A program made the translations under genes and the position numbers. Positions 42,408 through 52,007 of a stretch of DNA of 64,000 nucleotides are shown here, one piece after another; the stretch's first letter is position 1; each line of letters opens with the position of its first letter. Below the pieces are notes generated by a model. That model did no database searches, was not told the DNA's origin, and saw only the letters and a program-made list of their open reading frames with translations. Source of the stretch: Halobaculum sp. MBLA0147 (GTDB taxonomy: Archaea; Halobacteriota; Halobacteria; Halobacteriales; Haloferacaceae); contig NZ_JBGKAD010000001.1 of NCBI RefSeq assembly GCF_041361345.1, forward strand, positions 2,108,001 through 2,172,000, given 5' to 3'.

Positions 42408-42649
42408 CGGGGCTGCCGCTCGCGGGAGTCGTCCAATCGCTCGCGTGCGTCGGCGTCGAACTGCTCGCGTGCGTCGGCGACCGCGGCGGCGAACCCCGGT
42501 GTGTCGGCCATCGCGCCGAACCCGTCGGCCGGGTCACCCTCTGCGTCGGTCAAGCGGATGATCGTCTCCGTGAAACTCTCGTCGGGACGCTTGTGTGCCC
42601 GGAGTCTGTCGTACGCCTCCTCCGTGATCGTGAGACTCTTTGTCGGCAT
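42404..42649 (-). CDS. vapB: VapB-type antitoxin
   Basis: An 81-residue antitoxin beginning MPTKSLTITEEAYDRLRAHK, the pattern of archaeal DUF217/VapB proteins with an N-terminal DNA-binding strand-helix, followed by an acidic toxin-binding tail (ADAREQFDADARERLDDSRE). First gene of the pair. A 14-base palindrome lies 17 bases upstream. Confidence 0.88.
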   Translation of the reverse strand: MPTKSLTITEEAYDRLRAHKRPDESFTETIIRLTDAEGDPADGFGAMADTPGFAAAVADAREQFDADARERLDDSRERQPR

Positions 42650-42666
42650 CGTCGTACGTCTACATC

Positions 42667-42680
42667 TACACGTACGTGTA
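42667..42680. promoter_or_regulatory. Palindromic operator candidate of vapBC
   Basis: TACACGTACGTGTA, a perfect 14-base palindrome 18-31 bases before the vapB ATG. A second inverted repeat, GCCAGTT / AACTGGC (42684-42690, 42698-42704), follows directly. VapB proteins autoregulate through sites of this kind. Confidence 0.5.
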
Positions 42681-42747
42681 CTTGCCAGTTACGGCCGAAC
42701 TGGCAGTTTCGGTCGGAGTGACGGTCACGGCGTACCGAGAGTCGTCG

Positions 42748-43773
42748 CTACGGCTCCAACTCCAGCGGGACGCTCCCGGAGGTGTACCCCTGGACCCACC
42801 CGTTCGGACGGAGGCGGAAGACGACGGCCGGCCGGTGACCCACGTCCGGCTGTTCGCCGTAGATCCGCCGCCAGTCGTCGTCCGCGAACGACGAGCAGTC
42901 GACGAACAGCGTCACGCCGCCGCCGTGGGCCTCCAGTTGCCCGGTCGTCTTCGTCTGGGCGGTGTCTTTGATCGCCCGCAGCGGGGAGTCGGTCGAACGG
43001 CGGCCCGTCGGCACCGGTCGCGTCACCTCCACAAGCGTCGGCTCCTCGCCGTCGCGTTCGGCGCGGTAGTCGATGACGTGGTCCGTCGACACCTCGATCT
43101 CGGGGACCACGTCGTACCCGGCACGCCAGAGGAACCACGCCACGTCGAACTCCCCCATCGTCGCCGCCATCCGGGTGAGGTCGAACAGCTCCGAGGTGCC
43201 GAGCTTCGCGGCCATCTCCTCGCGGTACGGGTCGAGTGTCCCCTCTGCGAGGAACGACTCGTAGAACCCCGCCGCCTCGTCGCGGGTCGTGTCCGGGAAG
43301 CCGGCGTTCGCGTCGCGGAAGAACCGACGCGTGGTCTCGGCGCCGTCCTTCGAGCAGAACACCGGGAGGAAGAACCACGACAGCGTCGGGTACGCCTCCA
43401 GCCACGGCTCGGCCTCGTGGAGCGTCGCCGTCAGTTCGCGTTCGACCCACTCGGTCACCGCCGCGGGCGCCTCGGCGAAGTCGTACTTCGTCGTCCGCCA
43501 CAGGTCCGAGGGGGTCTCCGTGTTGCCGACCCAGTAGCCGCCCGCCCCGCCGCCGGTGCCGTCCGGTCCCTCGCCGTCGGCCGTCCAGCAGAACAGCGCG
43601 AGACTCCCGTCGTCCATCTCGAACCGACGCGCCTCGTAGCCGTCGGGCGGGGAGAACCACGGCGTCGCCGCGACCGCACCGAGGTTGTCGTCGAGGGCGT
43701 CGTACAGCGCGGATCGCACCCGGTCCCCGGACCAACGGCCGGGCGAGTACCGGAATCGGAGAGGCGTCGCCAC
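42748..43773 (-). CDS. Conserved haloarchaeal DUF5784-like protein
   Basis: A 341-residue protein starting MATPLRFRYSPGRWSGDRVR. Conserved blocks include GNTETPSDLWRTTKYDFAEA, LSWFFLPVFCSKDGAETTRR, MGEFDVAWFLWRAGYDVVPE and VTLFVDCSSFADDDWRRIYG. I match it from memory to the haloarchaeal DUF5784 family. The late DUYRA-EVTRP arrangement (HVIDYRA ... LVEVTRPVPTGRR) with a downstream QLEAHGGG resembles a restriction-endonuclease-like D-ExK core with altered Lys, but this is a weak guess. The GTG start excludes an upstream Pro/Val/Ala-repeat frame produced by a tandem array. Confidence 0.75.
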   Translation of the reverse strand: MATPLRFRYSPGRWSGDRVRSALYDALDDNLGAVAATPWFSPPDGYEARRFEMDDGSLALFCWTADGEGPDGTGGGAGGYWVGNTETPSDLWRTTKYDFAEAPAAVTEWVERELTATLHEAEPWLEAYPTLSWFFLPVFCSKDGAETTRRFFRDANAGFPDTTRDEAAGFYESFLAEGTLDPYREEMAAKLGTSELFDLTRMAATMGEFDVAWFLWRAGYDVVPEIEVSTDHVIDYRAERDGEEPTLVEVTRPVPTGRRSTDSPLRAIKDTAQTKTTGQLEAHGGGVTLFVDCSSFADDDWRRIYGEQPDVGHRPAVVFRLRPNGWVQGYTSGSVPLELEP

Positions 43774-44407
43774 ACCCTCACTCGGCGGAGCGACCGTTTC
43801 AACGCGTCGGCTCGGCGGCGTCGCGACTGGCGGTGTCGGCGGCGTCGCGACTGGCGGTGTCGGCGGCGTCGCGACTGGCGGTGTCGGCGGCTGAGGGGAG
43901 TAAGCCCCCTTCGGTTCGACCCGACATTCGGCTGAGCGCCCGCACCACACCCGCCGCAGTCACGCGGTCGCGAAGACCGCGCGACCGCGACGGTCGCGTC
44001 CAGACTACCATCGGGCACCGCCGTCGTGGCGGTGCCGTCGGTGCGGGCTTGCACCGGCGAGGGTTCGCCGTTCCATCCGTTCCCGGGTGTCGCACCTCGG
44101 CGGGGGCTCCCGGCCCGCGCTCGCACGCGGTGCGTCGGGTGGCGGCGTCGCCGCGGCCACCGGTCACCCCTCGCGGGGCGGTTCGCGCGCCTCATCGGTC
44201 GACCCGGGCGGTGTCGTCTCTGTTCCAGAGCCAGCCGTCTCCGACTCCGGGCGTGTGCCCGGTCGCCCGTCCGGACGGTGGGGGGACTTTCCTCGTGTCG
44301 CCACGGGGGTCGGGCTCCCTCTGCCACCCCCGGGTACGACACCCCCGTTGATAAGTCTCGTGGGGGTCGGGGAAGGGTTGAAGTCTCCCCGGCACATCCG
44401 TGGGGGT
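43774..44407. other. 634-base gap with a 24-base tandem array
   Basis: Between the start of the DUF5784-like gene and the AMMECR1 gene, which are divergent. It holds the array at 43812-43892, a run of CGCGGTCGCG-type inverted repeats near 43964-43997, and TTGATAAGTC (44344-44353), a possible TATA/leader of the AMMECR1 gene. No credible ORF or RNA gene. Confidence 0.5.
43812..43892. repeat. 24-base tandem array upstream of the DUF5784-like gene
   Basis: Three exact units of 24 bases (TCGGCGGCGTCGCGACTGGC + GGTG), starting at 43812, 43836 and 43860, plus nine bases of a fourth. Being a multiple of three and without stops, it extends the neighbouring reading frame upstream as a PPTPPVAT repeat, which misleads start prediction. 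Confidence 0.9.
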
Positions 44408-45010
44408 ATGTCTCAGGCTCGGGCCGTGCAACTCTCGTACCAGGACGGAGTCCGCGCGGTCGAACTCGCCCGGGAGTCGGTGGCTGCCTTCGTACGCCGC
44501 GGCCAACGCGAGGACCCGGGGAGCATGCGCGACGCGTTCTACAACCGCACCGGTGCGTTCGTCCGGCTGAAGTCGACGCGTGGCCGCGGTCGGCTCCGCG
44601 GGTGTGCCGGCTCGTACAGCGCCGACGAACAGCTCGGGCACGCCATCGTCGACGCCGCCATCGGTGCGGCCTCGAAGGACTCCGGCGGCTCGGAGGTCGA
44701 GTCCGGCGAACTCGACACACTCCAGGTGTCCGTCTGCGTCGTCGAGGACGTGACACTGACCGACGACCCCGTCGCCGATCTCGAACTCGGTCGCCACGGC
44801 GTCGCCGTCGACTACCGCGACCAGCACGGCTGGCTGTACCCGACAGTCCCCGTCGAGAACGGCTGGAGCACGGAACAGTTCCTCTCGCGCACCTGCCGGA
44901 AGTGCGGCCTCTCCCCGCTCGCGTGGCAGGAAGACGAGGCGGTCGTCACGCTCATCGACGGCCAGGTGTACCGCGAACGCCCCGACGGCGGCAGCGTCGA
45001 AGAACTGTAG
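44408..45010 (+). CDS. AMMECR1-domain protein
   Basis: A 200-residue member of the AMMECR1 family shared by archaea and eukaryotes. The core motif is seen as LRGCAGSY (family L-R-G-C-I-G), preceded by AFVRLKSTRGRGRL and followed by VSVCVVEDVTLTDDPVADLE and a C-terminal FLSRTCRKCGLSPLAWQEDE. The conserved Cys/Arg suggest a catalytic or binding site but the biochemical role is not established. The ATG is preceded by a G-rich leader, TATA-like TTGATAAG about 60 bases upstream. Confidence 0.9.
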   Translation: MSQARAVQLSYQDGVRAVELARESVAAFVRRGQREDPGSMRDAFYNRTGAFVRLKSTRGRGRLRGCAGSYSADEQLGHAIVDAAIGAASKDSGGSEVESGELDTLQVSVCVVEDVTLTDDPVADLELGRHGVAVDYRDQHGWLYPTVPVENGWSTEQFLSRTCRKCGLSPLAWQEDEAVVTLIDGQVYRERPDGGSVEEL

Positions 45011-45145
45011 CGGCCGTCCGCGACGACAGACGCCCAGATTCTCTACCACCCGCGTCCCGAGTCACCGCCGTCGCTCTCGACTGCCACCGAGCCGCCTCTC
45101 GTCACCGAACCTCTCTCACTCCCGAAGCGCCGAGCAGGGAACCTC

Positions 45146-46426
45146 TCACTCCCGGAACCCGACACGGTCGGCCTCCGCGAGTGCCCGCTCGGCGGTCGCG
45201 TCGATCTCGAACGAGCGGACGACCTCGCCGTTCCGCACCACCGGCTCCAACAGCGACTCCCCGTCTGCGGGGCCCGCGCGATCCCGCCGGCCGACGTGGT
45301 GGCCCCCCTCGGGCGTGCGGTACACCGACTTCGCGCCCGAGAGTTTCCCGCGTTTGGCCGCCGGTTCGCCGTCCACCGTCACCAGGTCCAGCGAGAAGTC
45401 CACCGGATCGGCGTTCGAGACGGAGCCGCCGACGCCGAACCCGTCGGCCACGTCGCGGAGCCGCCGCAGGTCCGCGGGGCCGAGTCCGCCCGAGAGGAAC
45501 ACGTCCACGTCGTCGCGGCCGCGGGCGTCCAGTTCCCACGCGACCTCGCGGGCGACGTGCCGGAAGTCGCCGCGCCGCGAGCCGGTCGTGTCGAGTCGGA
45601 CCCCGTCGAGGTCCTCCCCCAACTCCGCGGCGGCGGCCAACACCTCCTCGACCTCGTCGCCGTAGGTGTCGCACAGCGCGACCACCGGGGTGTCCTCGGG
45701 ACTCGCGTCCGCGAAGGCTCGCCACGCCGCCGCGCGCTCCGCGCGGCCGAAGCAGATCACCAGTGCGTGTGGCATCGTCCCCGACGGCTCGCGGTCCAAC
45801 TGCTCGCCGGCGGCGACGTGCGAGAACCCGTCGAACCCCGCCTGGAGTGCGCTCCGCTCGACCATCCCGGCGAGCGCCGGGTGGACGTGGCGTGCGCCGA
45901 AGGACAGCAGGGTCGTCTCCGGCGCGGCCACGCGACACGCCAGTGCGGCCGTCGCGACGCCGGTCGCGTGCGAGAGGAACCCCAGCAGCGCCGTCTCCAA
46001 CTCCGCGAACGCGAGGTACGACCCCTCGATCCGGAGCACTGGCCCACCGTCGAAACACGTCCCCGGCGGGAGTGCGTCCACGTCGACACCTCGCCCGGCG
46101 AGCAGCGAGACGGCGTTCTCGACGCCCGCGAGCACCTCGAACGTCCCCGTCGGGAACTGGTCGGCGGTCACCTCCGCGACGACGTGTGGGTCGCGGTCGG
46201 CCGCCGTCAGCGTCTCGCGCGTCCGCCGGAAGTAGGCGTCCGTCGCGCGCCCCTCGAGGATCGCCGCGGTGTCGACGGTGTCGAACGGCTCCGCAGACGG
46301 TCCCGTGGCGTCCGCGGTCGCTGCAGTCGCCGTGGCGTCCGCCGGGGCTCCAGCGTCGGACGCCGCCTCGGCGTCCGGCGGTGTCGTGTCGTCTGTCACA
46401 CCCCGGGGTTCGTCGGCATCCGACAA
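45146..46426 (-). CDS. Nicotinate phosphoribosyltransferase
   Basis: NAD salvage enzyme joining nicotinate to PRPP; 426 residues. After an acidic Ala/Thr-rich leader (~45 residues) come family motifs: TDAYFRRTRETL, LLSFGARHVHPALAGMVERS, AGFDGFSHVAAGEQ, GTMPHALV, LCDTYGDEVEEVL, VRLDTTGSRRGDF, and FLSGGLGPADLRRLRD, VGGSVSNADPVDFSLDLVTV. The expected catalytic histidine region (GTMPHAL) is intact. Monocistronic; uvrC follows upstream on the same strand with a 72-base gap. Confidence 0.9.
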   Translation of the reverse strand: MSDADEPRGVTDDTTPPDAEAASDAGAPADATATAATADATGPSAEPFDTVDTAAILEGRATDAYFRRTRETLTAADRDPHVVAEVTADQFPTGTFEVLAGVENAVSLLAGRGVDVDALPPGTCFDGGPVLRIEGSYLAFAELETALLGFLSHATGVATAALACRVAAPETTLLSFGARHVHPALAGMVERSALQAGFDGFSHVAAGEQLDREPSGTMPHALVICFGRAERAAAWRAFADASPEDTPVVALCDTYGDEVEEVLAAAAELGEDLDGVRLDTTGSRRGDFRHVAREVAWELDARGRDDVDVFLSGGLGPADLRRLRDVADGFGVGGSVSNADPVDFSLDLVTVDGEPAAKRGKLSGAKSVYRTPEGGHHVGRRDRAGPADGESLLEPVVRNGEVVRSFEIDATAERALAEADRVGFRE

Positions 46427-46498
46427 AAACCGTCGCAGGTGGAGGCGGTGGTGGCCGGGGTAGTGGTGAAGAGTCGAGAGTGGAGGTGGGACCCGCCC

Positions 46499-48235
46499 TC
46501 ACAGCCGCGACCGGATCGTCTCGGCGGTGGCGTCCCCGACGCCGTCCACGTCGGTGAGCGCGTCGTGACTCGCCGCGCGGACGTTCTCGACGGAGCCGAA
46601 CCGCCGCAGGAGTCGTTCGCGCGTCTGCGGGCCGACACCCGGCACCTCGTCCAACACCGTCGACACGTCGTCGCGGAGCTTCTGGTGGTACTGGACCGCG
46701 AAGCGGTGGGCCTCGTCGCGGACGCGCTGGAGCACGTGGAGGTGGGCCGCGTCGTCGGCCCAGTCGTGGACGCGGTCGTCCGTGATCACCAGTTCCTCCT
46801 CCTTCGCCAACGCGACGGCGGGCACGTCCCAGCCGGTCGCCGCCAGCGCGTCCGTCGCCGCGCCGAGTTGCCCGTCCCCGCCGTCGATCACGAGCAGGTC
46901 CGGGTCCGGCCGGTCGTCGCGTCCCTCGACGGCGCGGTCGGCACGCCACCGCAGCAACTCCCGCATGTTGTCGTAGTCGTCGTTCCGGTCGGTGAGCTTC
47001 TTGCGCCGGTAGGCCGACTTCTCCGCCGACCCGTCCACGAAACAGACGTTCGATCCGACGGCGTGTCGCCCCTGCGCGTGGGACACGTCGAACCCCTCGA
47101 TCCGCTCGGGACGGGCGATCCTCAGCGCGTCCGCCAGCGCACCGAGTTCGTCCGTCCGGGTCGGGCCACTGCGGGCGTTCTTCAACGCGAGATCGACGAG
47201 TTTCCCCTCGCGACCCGCGCCGGGGACGCGGACGGCGACGCCCTCCGTCTCCAGCCACTCGCGGACCTCCCGCTCGTCGGGCCGCTCCGAGAGGAGGATC
47301 GCGTCCGGGAACGATCGCTCGGCGTAGTACTGGACGAGGAACGCCGACAACACGGCCGCGACGCCGTCGCTCCCCTCGGGCGCGTCGAGGGTGTGGCGCG
47401 ACCGGTCGACGAGTTGGCCGTCCTCGCTGTGGAGTCGCGCGACGACCGCCCGGTCCCCCTCGACGGTCGCCCCGAGCACGTCCACCGCCGACTCCCGACC
47501 GGCCTCGTCGCTGATCGCCGCCTCACCCTCGCCGTGGAAGGCTCGCACCACGTCGAGACGGTCCCGGAGGTTGGCGGCGCGCTCGAACTCCTGGGCGGCG
47601 GCGGCCGCCTCCATCGCCCGCTCCATCGGGTCCGCGAGGATCCCCGTCTCGCCCTCGAGGAACCGCCGGACGCTGGTCACGTCCTCGGCGTACGTCTCGG
47701 AGTCGATCTCGTCGACACACGGCGCGGTACACAGCCCGACCTCGTAGTCGAGACACGGGCGGTCGCGGGTGTCGTACTCGTGGTCGGAACAGCCGCGCAG
47801 CCCGTACGTCTCCCGCAGCGCCTTGACGACCGTCTCCACGCGCCCGACGCTGGTGAACGGGCCGAAGACGGTCGCTCCCTCGTCGGGGTCGCGGGTCACC
47901 TCGATCCGCGGGACCGGGTGGGCGGTCAACTGCACCAGCGGGTACGACTTGTCGTCTTTCAGCCGGACGTTGAACCGCGGACTGTGGCGCTTGATCAGGT
48001 TCGCCTCCAACAACAGTGCCTGCGTCTCCGTGTCGGTGACGGCGTAGTCCAGTGTGTCCGCACGCTCGACCATCCGCGCGATCCGAGCCGACCGCGGGTC
48101 GGCGTACGACCGCACCCGGTCCCGCAGGTCAACCGCCTTCCCGACGTACAACACCGTCTCGCCGGCGAGGAACTGGTACACCCCGGGGTCGGTCGGGAAC
48201 GCCGCCGCACGCTCTCGGAGTTTGGCCGCGTCCAT
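46499..48235 (-). CDS. uvrC: Excinuclease ABC subunit C
   Basis: Dual-incision nuclease of nucleotide excision repair; 578 residues. GIY-YIG domain at the N terminus ([20 protein letters not shown]), cysteine cluster region ([30 protein letters not shown]), UVR domain ([13 protein letters not shown]), RNase H-like nuclease half ([34 protein letters not shown]), and tandem HhH at the C terminus ([18 protein letters not shown]). The ATG was preferred over a GTG one codon earlier. Confidence 0.96.
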   Translation of the reverse strand: MDAAKLRERAAAFPTDPGVYQFLAGETVLYVGKAVDLRDRVRSYADPRSARIARMVERADTLDYAVTDTETQALLLEANLIKRHSPRFNVRLKDDKSYPLVQLTAHPVPRIEVTRDPDEGATVFGPFTSVGRVETVVKALRETYGLRGCSDHEYDTRDRPCLDYEVGLCTAPCVDEIDSETYAEDVTSVRRFLEGETGILADPMERAMEAAAAAQEFERAANLRDRLDVVRAFHGEGEAAISDEAGRESAVDVLGATVEGDRAVVARLHSEDGQLVDRSRHTLDAPEGSDGVAAVLSAFLVQYYAERSFPDAILLSERPDEREVREWLETEGVAVRVPGAGREGKLVDLALKNARSGPTRTDELGALADALRIARPERIEGFDVSHAQGRHAVGSNVCFVDGSAEKSAYRRKKLTDRNDDYDNMRELLRWRADRAVEGRDDRPDPDLLVIDGGDGQLGAATDALAATGWDVPAVALAKEEELVITDDRVHDWADDAAHLHVLQRVRDEAHRFAVQYHQKLRDDVSTVLDEVPGVGPQTRERLLRRFGSVENVRAASHDALTDVDGVGDATAETIRSRL

Positions 48236-48540
48236 CACAAACCGTTCGGGGCCCGACGAGTTTCAGGGTGACGCGTCGGTGGGCAGACGAGTTTCTGTGT
48301 GACACGTCGGGAGCGGATCGACGACACCGACGTGACCGCGCGCCACGAGTGTGGGTGGCAGACCCACGAGCGGTCGCGGCAGGTCGTGCCGGATCCGAGA
48401 TGCTACCGACGGGTCGTCGGCAGAACCAACGCCCCGGGAGACACAAGGATTCCGGTGTCGCTCCCCCGGGAGACTCTACTTATCAAAACGGCGAACCCAG
48501 AGTTAACTTTGAAATAGACTGGTGGGTTCACGCATCCTGT

Positions 48541-50166
48541 ATGTCGTGGTTCACGAAGCTGCGGGACCGGTTCCGTGACGACGCGGCCGACGGGGACGGC
48601 TCGACCCTCACCGACGGCGGCGTCGCACAGGGGGCCGAACCGGTCACCGCGGAGCCGACGGGGGAGACCGACGAAGACGACGAGTTGAACGTCGACGACG
48701 ATCTGTTGTTGGACAGTATCGGCTCGCCCGTGTTCATGCTCGACACCGACGGCGAGATCGTCGCGTGGAACGAGGGGATGGCCGGTGTGACGGGTGTCTC
48801 GGACGAGACCGCGCTGGGACACGTCGGCGTCGCGGAGTTGGTGTACGACGACGCGAGCGACGCACAGACACTCGCGGAGAAGGTGTTGTCGGCCCCCGAG
48901 TCGGCCCACGAGCGGTTCGACGTCGAACTCAGAGACCCCGAGTTGCAGGTGTACGCCGACGACGAGCGGCTCGTCGGCGGCGACGGGGCGGTCCACTTCT
49001 GTGAGCTCACGGCGCGGCCGCTGTACGAGGACGGGGAGTTCGTCGCCGTCGTCCAGACCGTCATCGACAACACCACCGAGGTGCGTCGCCGCGAGTCCGT
49101 CGAGGGGCTCGTCGACGAGGTGCAGGCGACGCTGCGAGAACTGATGGACGGGAACCTCGGCGCCAGAGCCTCCTTCGAGGACGAGCACGACTGTCTCGAC
49201 GAGGACCTCCTGCTCGTCGTCGAGGAACTCAACCGGACCGCGGAGACGTTCGAGGAGACCGCCGCGGGCGTCGACGAGCGAGCCGCGGAGTTGCGGGCCG
49301 CCGTCGACCGCGCCAGCGAGGCCGCCGAGGGGATCGCGGAGAACGTCGGCGAGCAGAACGAACTGCTGGAGGAGGGTGTCTCGGAGATGCAGACGTTCTC
49401 GGCGTCGATGGAGGAGGTCGCCGCCACGGCCGAGCAGGTCGACCAGGCGGCCGAGCAGGCGCGCGACGCCGCCGTCGAGGGACTCGGCGCCTCCGAGGAC
49501 GCCCGCGAGGCGACGGACGACGTGACGGAGATCGGCCAGGAGTTGGTCGACTCCGTGACGGCGTTGGGCGACCGGATGGACGAGATCGAGGAGGTCGTCG
49601 AGGTGATCTCGGACGTGGCCGAGCAGACGAACCTGCTGGCGTTGAACGCCAACATCGAGGCCGCCCGCGCCGGCGAGGAGGGTGACGGCTTCGCGGTCGT
49701 CGCCGAGGAGGTGAAGAGTCTCGCCGACGAGACACGCAGTCACACCGAAGACATCACCGAGAGTATCGACGCCCTGCAGTCACAGACGGACGACACCGTC
49801 GTCGCCGCAGAACAGTCCCACGAGCAGATCGACCACGCGGCCGAGCAGATCGACGAGGTGTTGGTCGCCTTCGAGGAGATCGCCGACGCGATCGACGAGG
49901 CCGCCGACGGGATCGCGGAGGTGTCCCGGGCGACGGACGACCAGGCCTCCACCGTCGAGGAGCTCACGGCGACGATCGAGGACGTGCGCCAGCGGTCGGA
50001 CGAGACGGAGGACGCCGCCCGCGACATCGTCGACGCGACGGACGAACAGGACGCCGCGATCGACGAACTCACCGACCGCGTCGACGAGTTGCGGGGCGGC
50101 CGAGGCGCGACGCGCGCCGACGGCGGTCGCGTCGGGACCCGAGGTGCGGCCGACCCTGCCGAGTGA
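48541..50166 (+). CDS. Soluble PAS-domain taxis transducer
   Basis: A 541-residue cytoplasmic transducer without membrane segments. Residues ~50-175 form a PAS domain (LLLDSIGSPVFMLDTDGEIV; WNEGMAGVTGVSDE; VVQTVIDNTTEVRRRE), followed by coiled coil and the conserved signalling hairpin (EQTNLLALNANIEAARAGEE then GDGFAVVAEEVKSLADETRS). The ligand or cofactor of the PAS domain cannot be told. The ATG is preceded by a TATA-like TTATCAAAA (48480-48488) ~55 bases upstream. The C terminus is Gly/Arg/Ala rich. Confidence 0.92.
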   Translation: MSWFTKLRDRFRDDAADGDGSTLTDGGVAQGAEPVTAEPTGETDEDDELNVDDDLLLDSIGSPVFMLDTDGEIVAWNEGMAGVTGVSDETALGHVGVAELVYDDASDAQTLAEKVLSAPESAHERFDVELRDPELQVYADDERLVGGDGAVHFCELTARPLYEDGEFVAVVQTVIDNTTEVRRRESVEGLVDEVQATLRELMDGNLGARASFEDEHDCLDEDLLLVVEELNRTAETFEETAAGVDERAAELRAAVDRASEAAEGIAENVGEQNELLEEGVSEMQTFSASMEEVAATAEQVDQAAEQARDAAVEGLGASEDAREATDDVTEIGQELVDSVTALGDRMDEIEEVVEVISDVAEQTNLLALNANIEAARAGEEGDGFAVVAEEVKSLADETRSHTEDITESIDALQSQTDDTVVAAEQSHEQIDHAAEQIDEVLVAFEEIADAIDEAADGIAEVSRATDDQASTVEELTATIEDVRQRSDETEDAARDIVDATDEQDAAIDELTDRVDELRGGRGATRADGGRVGTRGAADPAE

Positions 50167-50213
50167 GGGCTGCTCTCGATCCCGGCTCCGCGGAGTGATC
50201 ACTCCTCTACCGA

Positions 50214-50262
50214 TTCTCGCTCGCCGCTTCTCGCGCGCCGCTTCTCGCTCGCCGCTTCTCGC
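50214..50262. repeat. 14-base tandem array downstream of the PAS transducer
   Basis: Three units of TTCTCGCTCGCCGC (the second has TTCTCGCGCGCCGC) at 50214, 50228 and 50242, with a partial fourth. It lies between the transducer stop and the next gene. Confidence 0.75.
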
Positions 50263-50308
50263 GACACGGACCCGAGCCGTTTACCAGCCGGGGCGCCGAC
50301 CGGGTAGT

Positions 50309-50560
50309 ATGCGCCTGTGGCTCGTCGAGCGGTCCCACGACACCCGCAACGTCGTCACGATCACCTACGCGACGACCGACGGCGACCGAATCTACCGGCG
50401 GCAGGCGACGGTCGAACGGCTCTCTCGGTCACCGGCGACGGCCGCGACCGAACGCGACCCGGAGGCCGTCGAGACCGTCGACGACCCCGACCGCCGCGAG
50501 CGGTACGCCGAGGAGGCGTCTCGGATGGCCGAGACACACGACCCCGACGACGAGGTCTGA
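50309..50560 (+). CDS. Small conserved haloarchaeal protein
   Basis: An 83-residue protein: MRLWLVERSHDTRNVVTITY then ATTDGDRIYRRQATVERLSR and an acidic tail. The N-terminal half looks like a beta hairpin pair. The ATG is supported by GTTTACC about 30 bases upstream (leaderless promoter). No known motif; function unknown. Confidence 0.6.
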   Translation: MRLWLVERSHDTRNVVTITYATTDGDRIYRRQATVERLSRSPATAATERDPEAVETVDDPDRRERYAEEASRMAETHDPDDEV

Positions 50561-50676
50561 CGCCACCGCTGGCGGGTGTCGAGCGCCCGGCGACCGCCGA
50601 CGCCAGACGACACGCTACTCGCAGATCGACCCCACACGTCACGCCACCGCGAGAACCAACCGCCGCCGCGCGCCGC

Positions 50677-50826
50677 TCAACACCACTCTTCGAGCGGTCG
50701 CGCCTCTCCCGCACGGATCGAGAGCCAGGCGTCCTCGCGCCCGAGATCCGCGATCACGAACTCGGAGGTCGACTCGTCGACTGCGGCCATAACCTCCGCA
50801 CCTCCGTCCGTGTGGGACTGTGTCAT
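50677..50826 (-). CDS. Small haloarchaeal protein (DUF7556-like)
   Basis: A 49-residue acidic protein ending FVIADLGREDAWLSIRAGEA then RPLEEWC; the terminal EWC and AWLSI pattern match the haloarchaeal DUF7556 family as I recall it. ATG at MTQSHTDGGAEVMAAVDEST; an upstream ATG (MSSWDTVSD) would add nine residues. The C-terminal Cys is notable. Function unknown. Confidence 0.65.
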   Translation of the reverse strand: MTQSHTDGGAEVMAAVDESTSEFVIADLGREDAWLSIRAGEARPLEEWC

Positions 50827-51025
50827 GTCTGACACTGTGTCCCACGACGACATAAACGCGTCGGAACCGCGTGAGTGTTTCACGCACCGAGATCGGCCCG
50901 CGGGGGCTCGCACCCGTGGAGACGTGTCCGTTCCGTGGGCTACCACCTCCAGTCACGGGGCCACGCCGTGGGTGGCCGGTCCGCGTGTGACCGTCACCTG
51001 GGTGACCGCTCCGTGGACGGTCTGG

Positions 51026-51439
51026 TCACGCGTCGTCGACGTGGTACAGCGTCGCGCCGCCGGGGAGCGGCGCCGGAGTGACCGGCACCGTCGGCGGGTC
51101 GCCGCCGAGGGTCGTGAAGGCGGCGTCCGCGCCGGTCGCGGCGGCGACGGTCGCGAGCGGGCGGTGGAGTTCCGGCGGGCAGTGGAGCGCGTAGAGCACG
51201 TCGGCGTGGTACGGCCCACCGGGGTCCGCGCCGTCCCGGGCGCGATCGGCGGCCGCGAGGAGGTCGTCGCGGACGAACTGGACTCCCTCCGGGACCGCTC
51301 GCGGACGCACGTCCGTGGCGACGACGGAGAGCCCGCGCTCGGCGAGCGTGGCGGCCACGCCGGGGCGGCGACCGACGCCGACCTCGCAGGCCGAGTCGTG
51401 ATCCGCGAGCGTGTCGGCGACGGGAGTGCGGTCGGGCAC
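51026..51439 (-). CDS. UPF0146-like, methyltransferase-fold protein
   Basis: A 137-residue small Rossmann-type protein: ACEVGVGRRPGVAATLAERG resembles methyltransferase motif I, VVATDVRPRAVPEGVQFVRD the following strand, and ADVLYALHCPPELHRPLATV the motif IV region. This matches archaeal UPF0146, related to SAM methyltransferases but too short to be typical. GTG start; divergent from the archaemetzincin gene with a 46-base spacer, so they share a compact bidirectional promoter. Confidence 0.78.
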   Translation of the reverse strand: MPDRTPVADTLADHDSACEVGVGRRPGVAATLAERGLSVVATDVRPRAVPEGVQFVRDDLLAAADRARDGADPGGPYHADVLYALHCPPELHRPLATVAAATGADAAFTTLGGDPPTVPVTPAPLPGGATLYHVDDA

Positions 51440-51485
51440 GAGACTGGGCGAGAAACTTATGCCCGGGCCACACAAAAGGAGTTCC

Positions 51486-52007
51486 ATGCTCGTCGACATC
51501 GTGCCCGTCGGGGAGGTCCCCGCGCAGGTCAAGCGGGAGGCGTCCGCCGCCCTCCGCACCATCTACGACTGCGAGGTGACCGTACACGACGAGCAGGACG
51601 TGCCCCGTGGCGCGTACGACCGCAGCCGCAACCAGTACCGCGCCGAGCAGTTCATCGAACTCGTCTCCCGGGTCGGTGGCGGCGAGAAGAACATCGGCAT
51701 CACCGGCGAAGACCTCTACTACCGGCGTCGCAACTACGTCTTCGGGCTGGCGTACCTCAACGGCAACGGGTCCGTGATCTCCACCCACCGGCTCCAGACC
51801 TCCTCGGACGGCGGCTTCTCCACCCGCTCGGACGAGTCCGTCTTCACCGACCGCGTCCGCAAGGAGATCGTCCACGAGATCGGCCACACCCTCGGGTTGG
51901 AACACTGCGACAACAGTAAGTGTGTGATGAGTTTCTCCCCGACAGTCCGCGAGGTCGATCGCAAGGAGGAGAAGTTCTGCGGCACCTGTTCACAGGAAGT
52001 GTGGTGA
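51486..52007 (+). CDS. amzA: Archaemetzincin zinc protease
   Basis: A 173-residue metzincin-type metalloprotease. The extended zinc motif HEIGHTLGLEHC is visible, followed by the second cysteine-rich zinc site characteristic of archaemetzincins (C-x4-C in HCDNSKCVMSF and C-x2-C in FCGTCSQEVW) with the Met-turn (VMSFSPTV). Predicted aminopeptidase-like activity; physiological substrate unknown. ATG start supported by AAACTTATG-like A+T-rich DNA (GAGAAACTTATGCCC) ~28 bases upstream. Confidence 0.93.
   Translation: MLVDIVPVGEVPAQVKREASAALRTIYDCEVTVHDEQDVPRGAYDRSRNQYRAEQFIELVSRVGGGEKNIGITGEDLYYRRRNYVFGLAYLNGNGSVISTHRLQTSSDGGFSTRSDESVFTDRVRKEIVHEIGHTLGLEHCDNSKCVMSFSPTVREVDRKEEKFCGTCSQEVW

Noticed and set aside
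43774-43950. N-terminal Pro/Val/Ala-repeat extension of the DUF5784-like protein
   Set aside because: Encoded by an exact 24-base tandem array; the conserved N terminus begins at the GTG at 43773.
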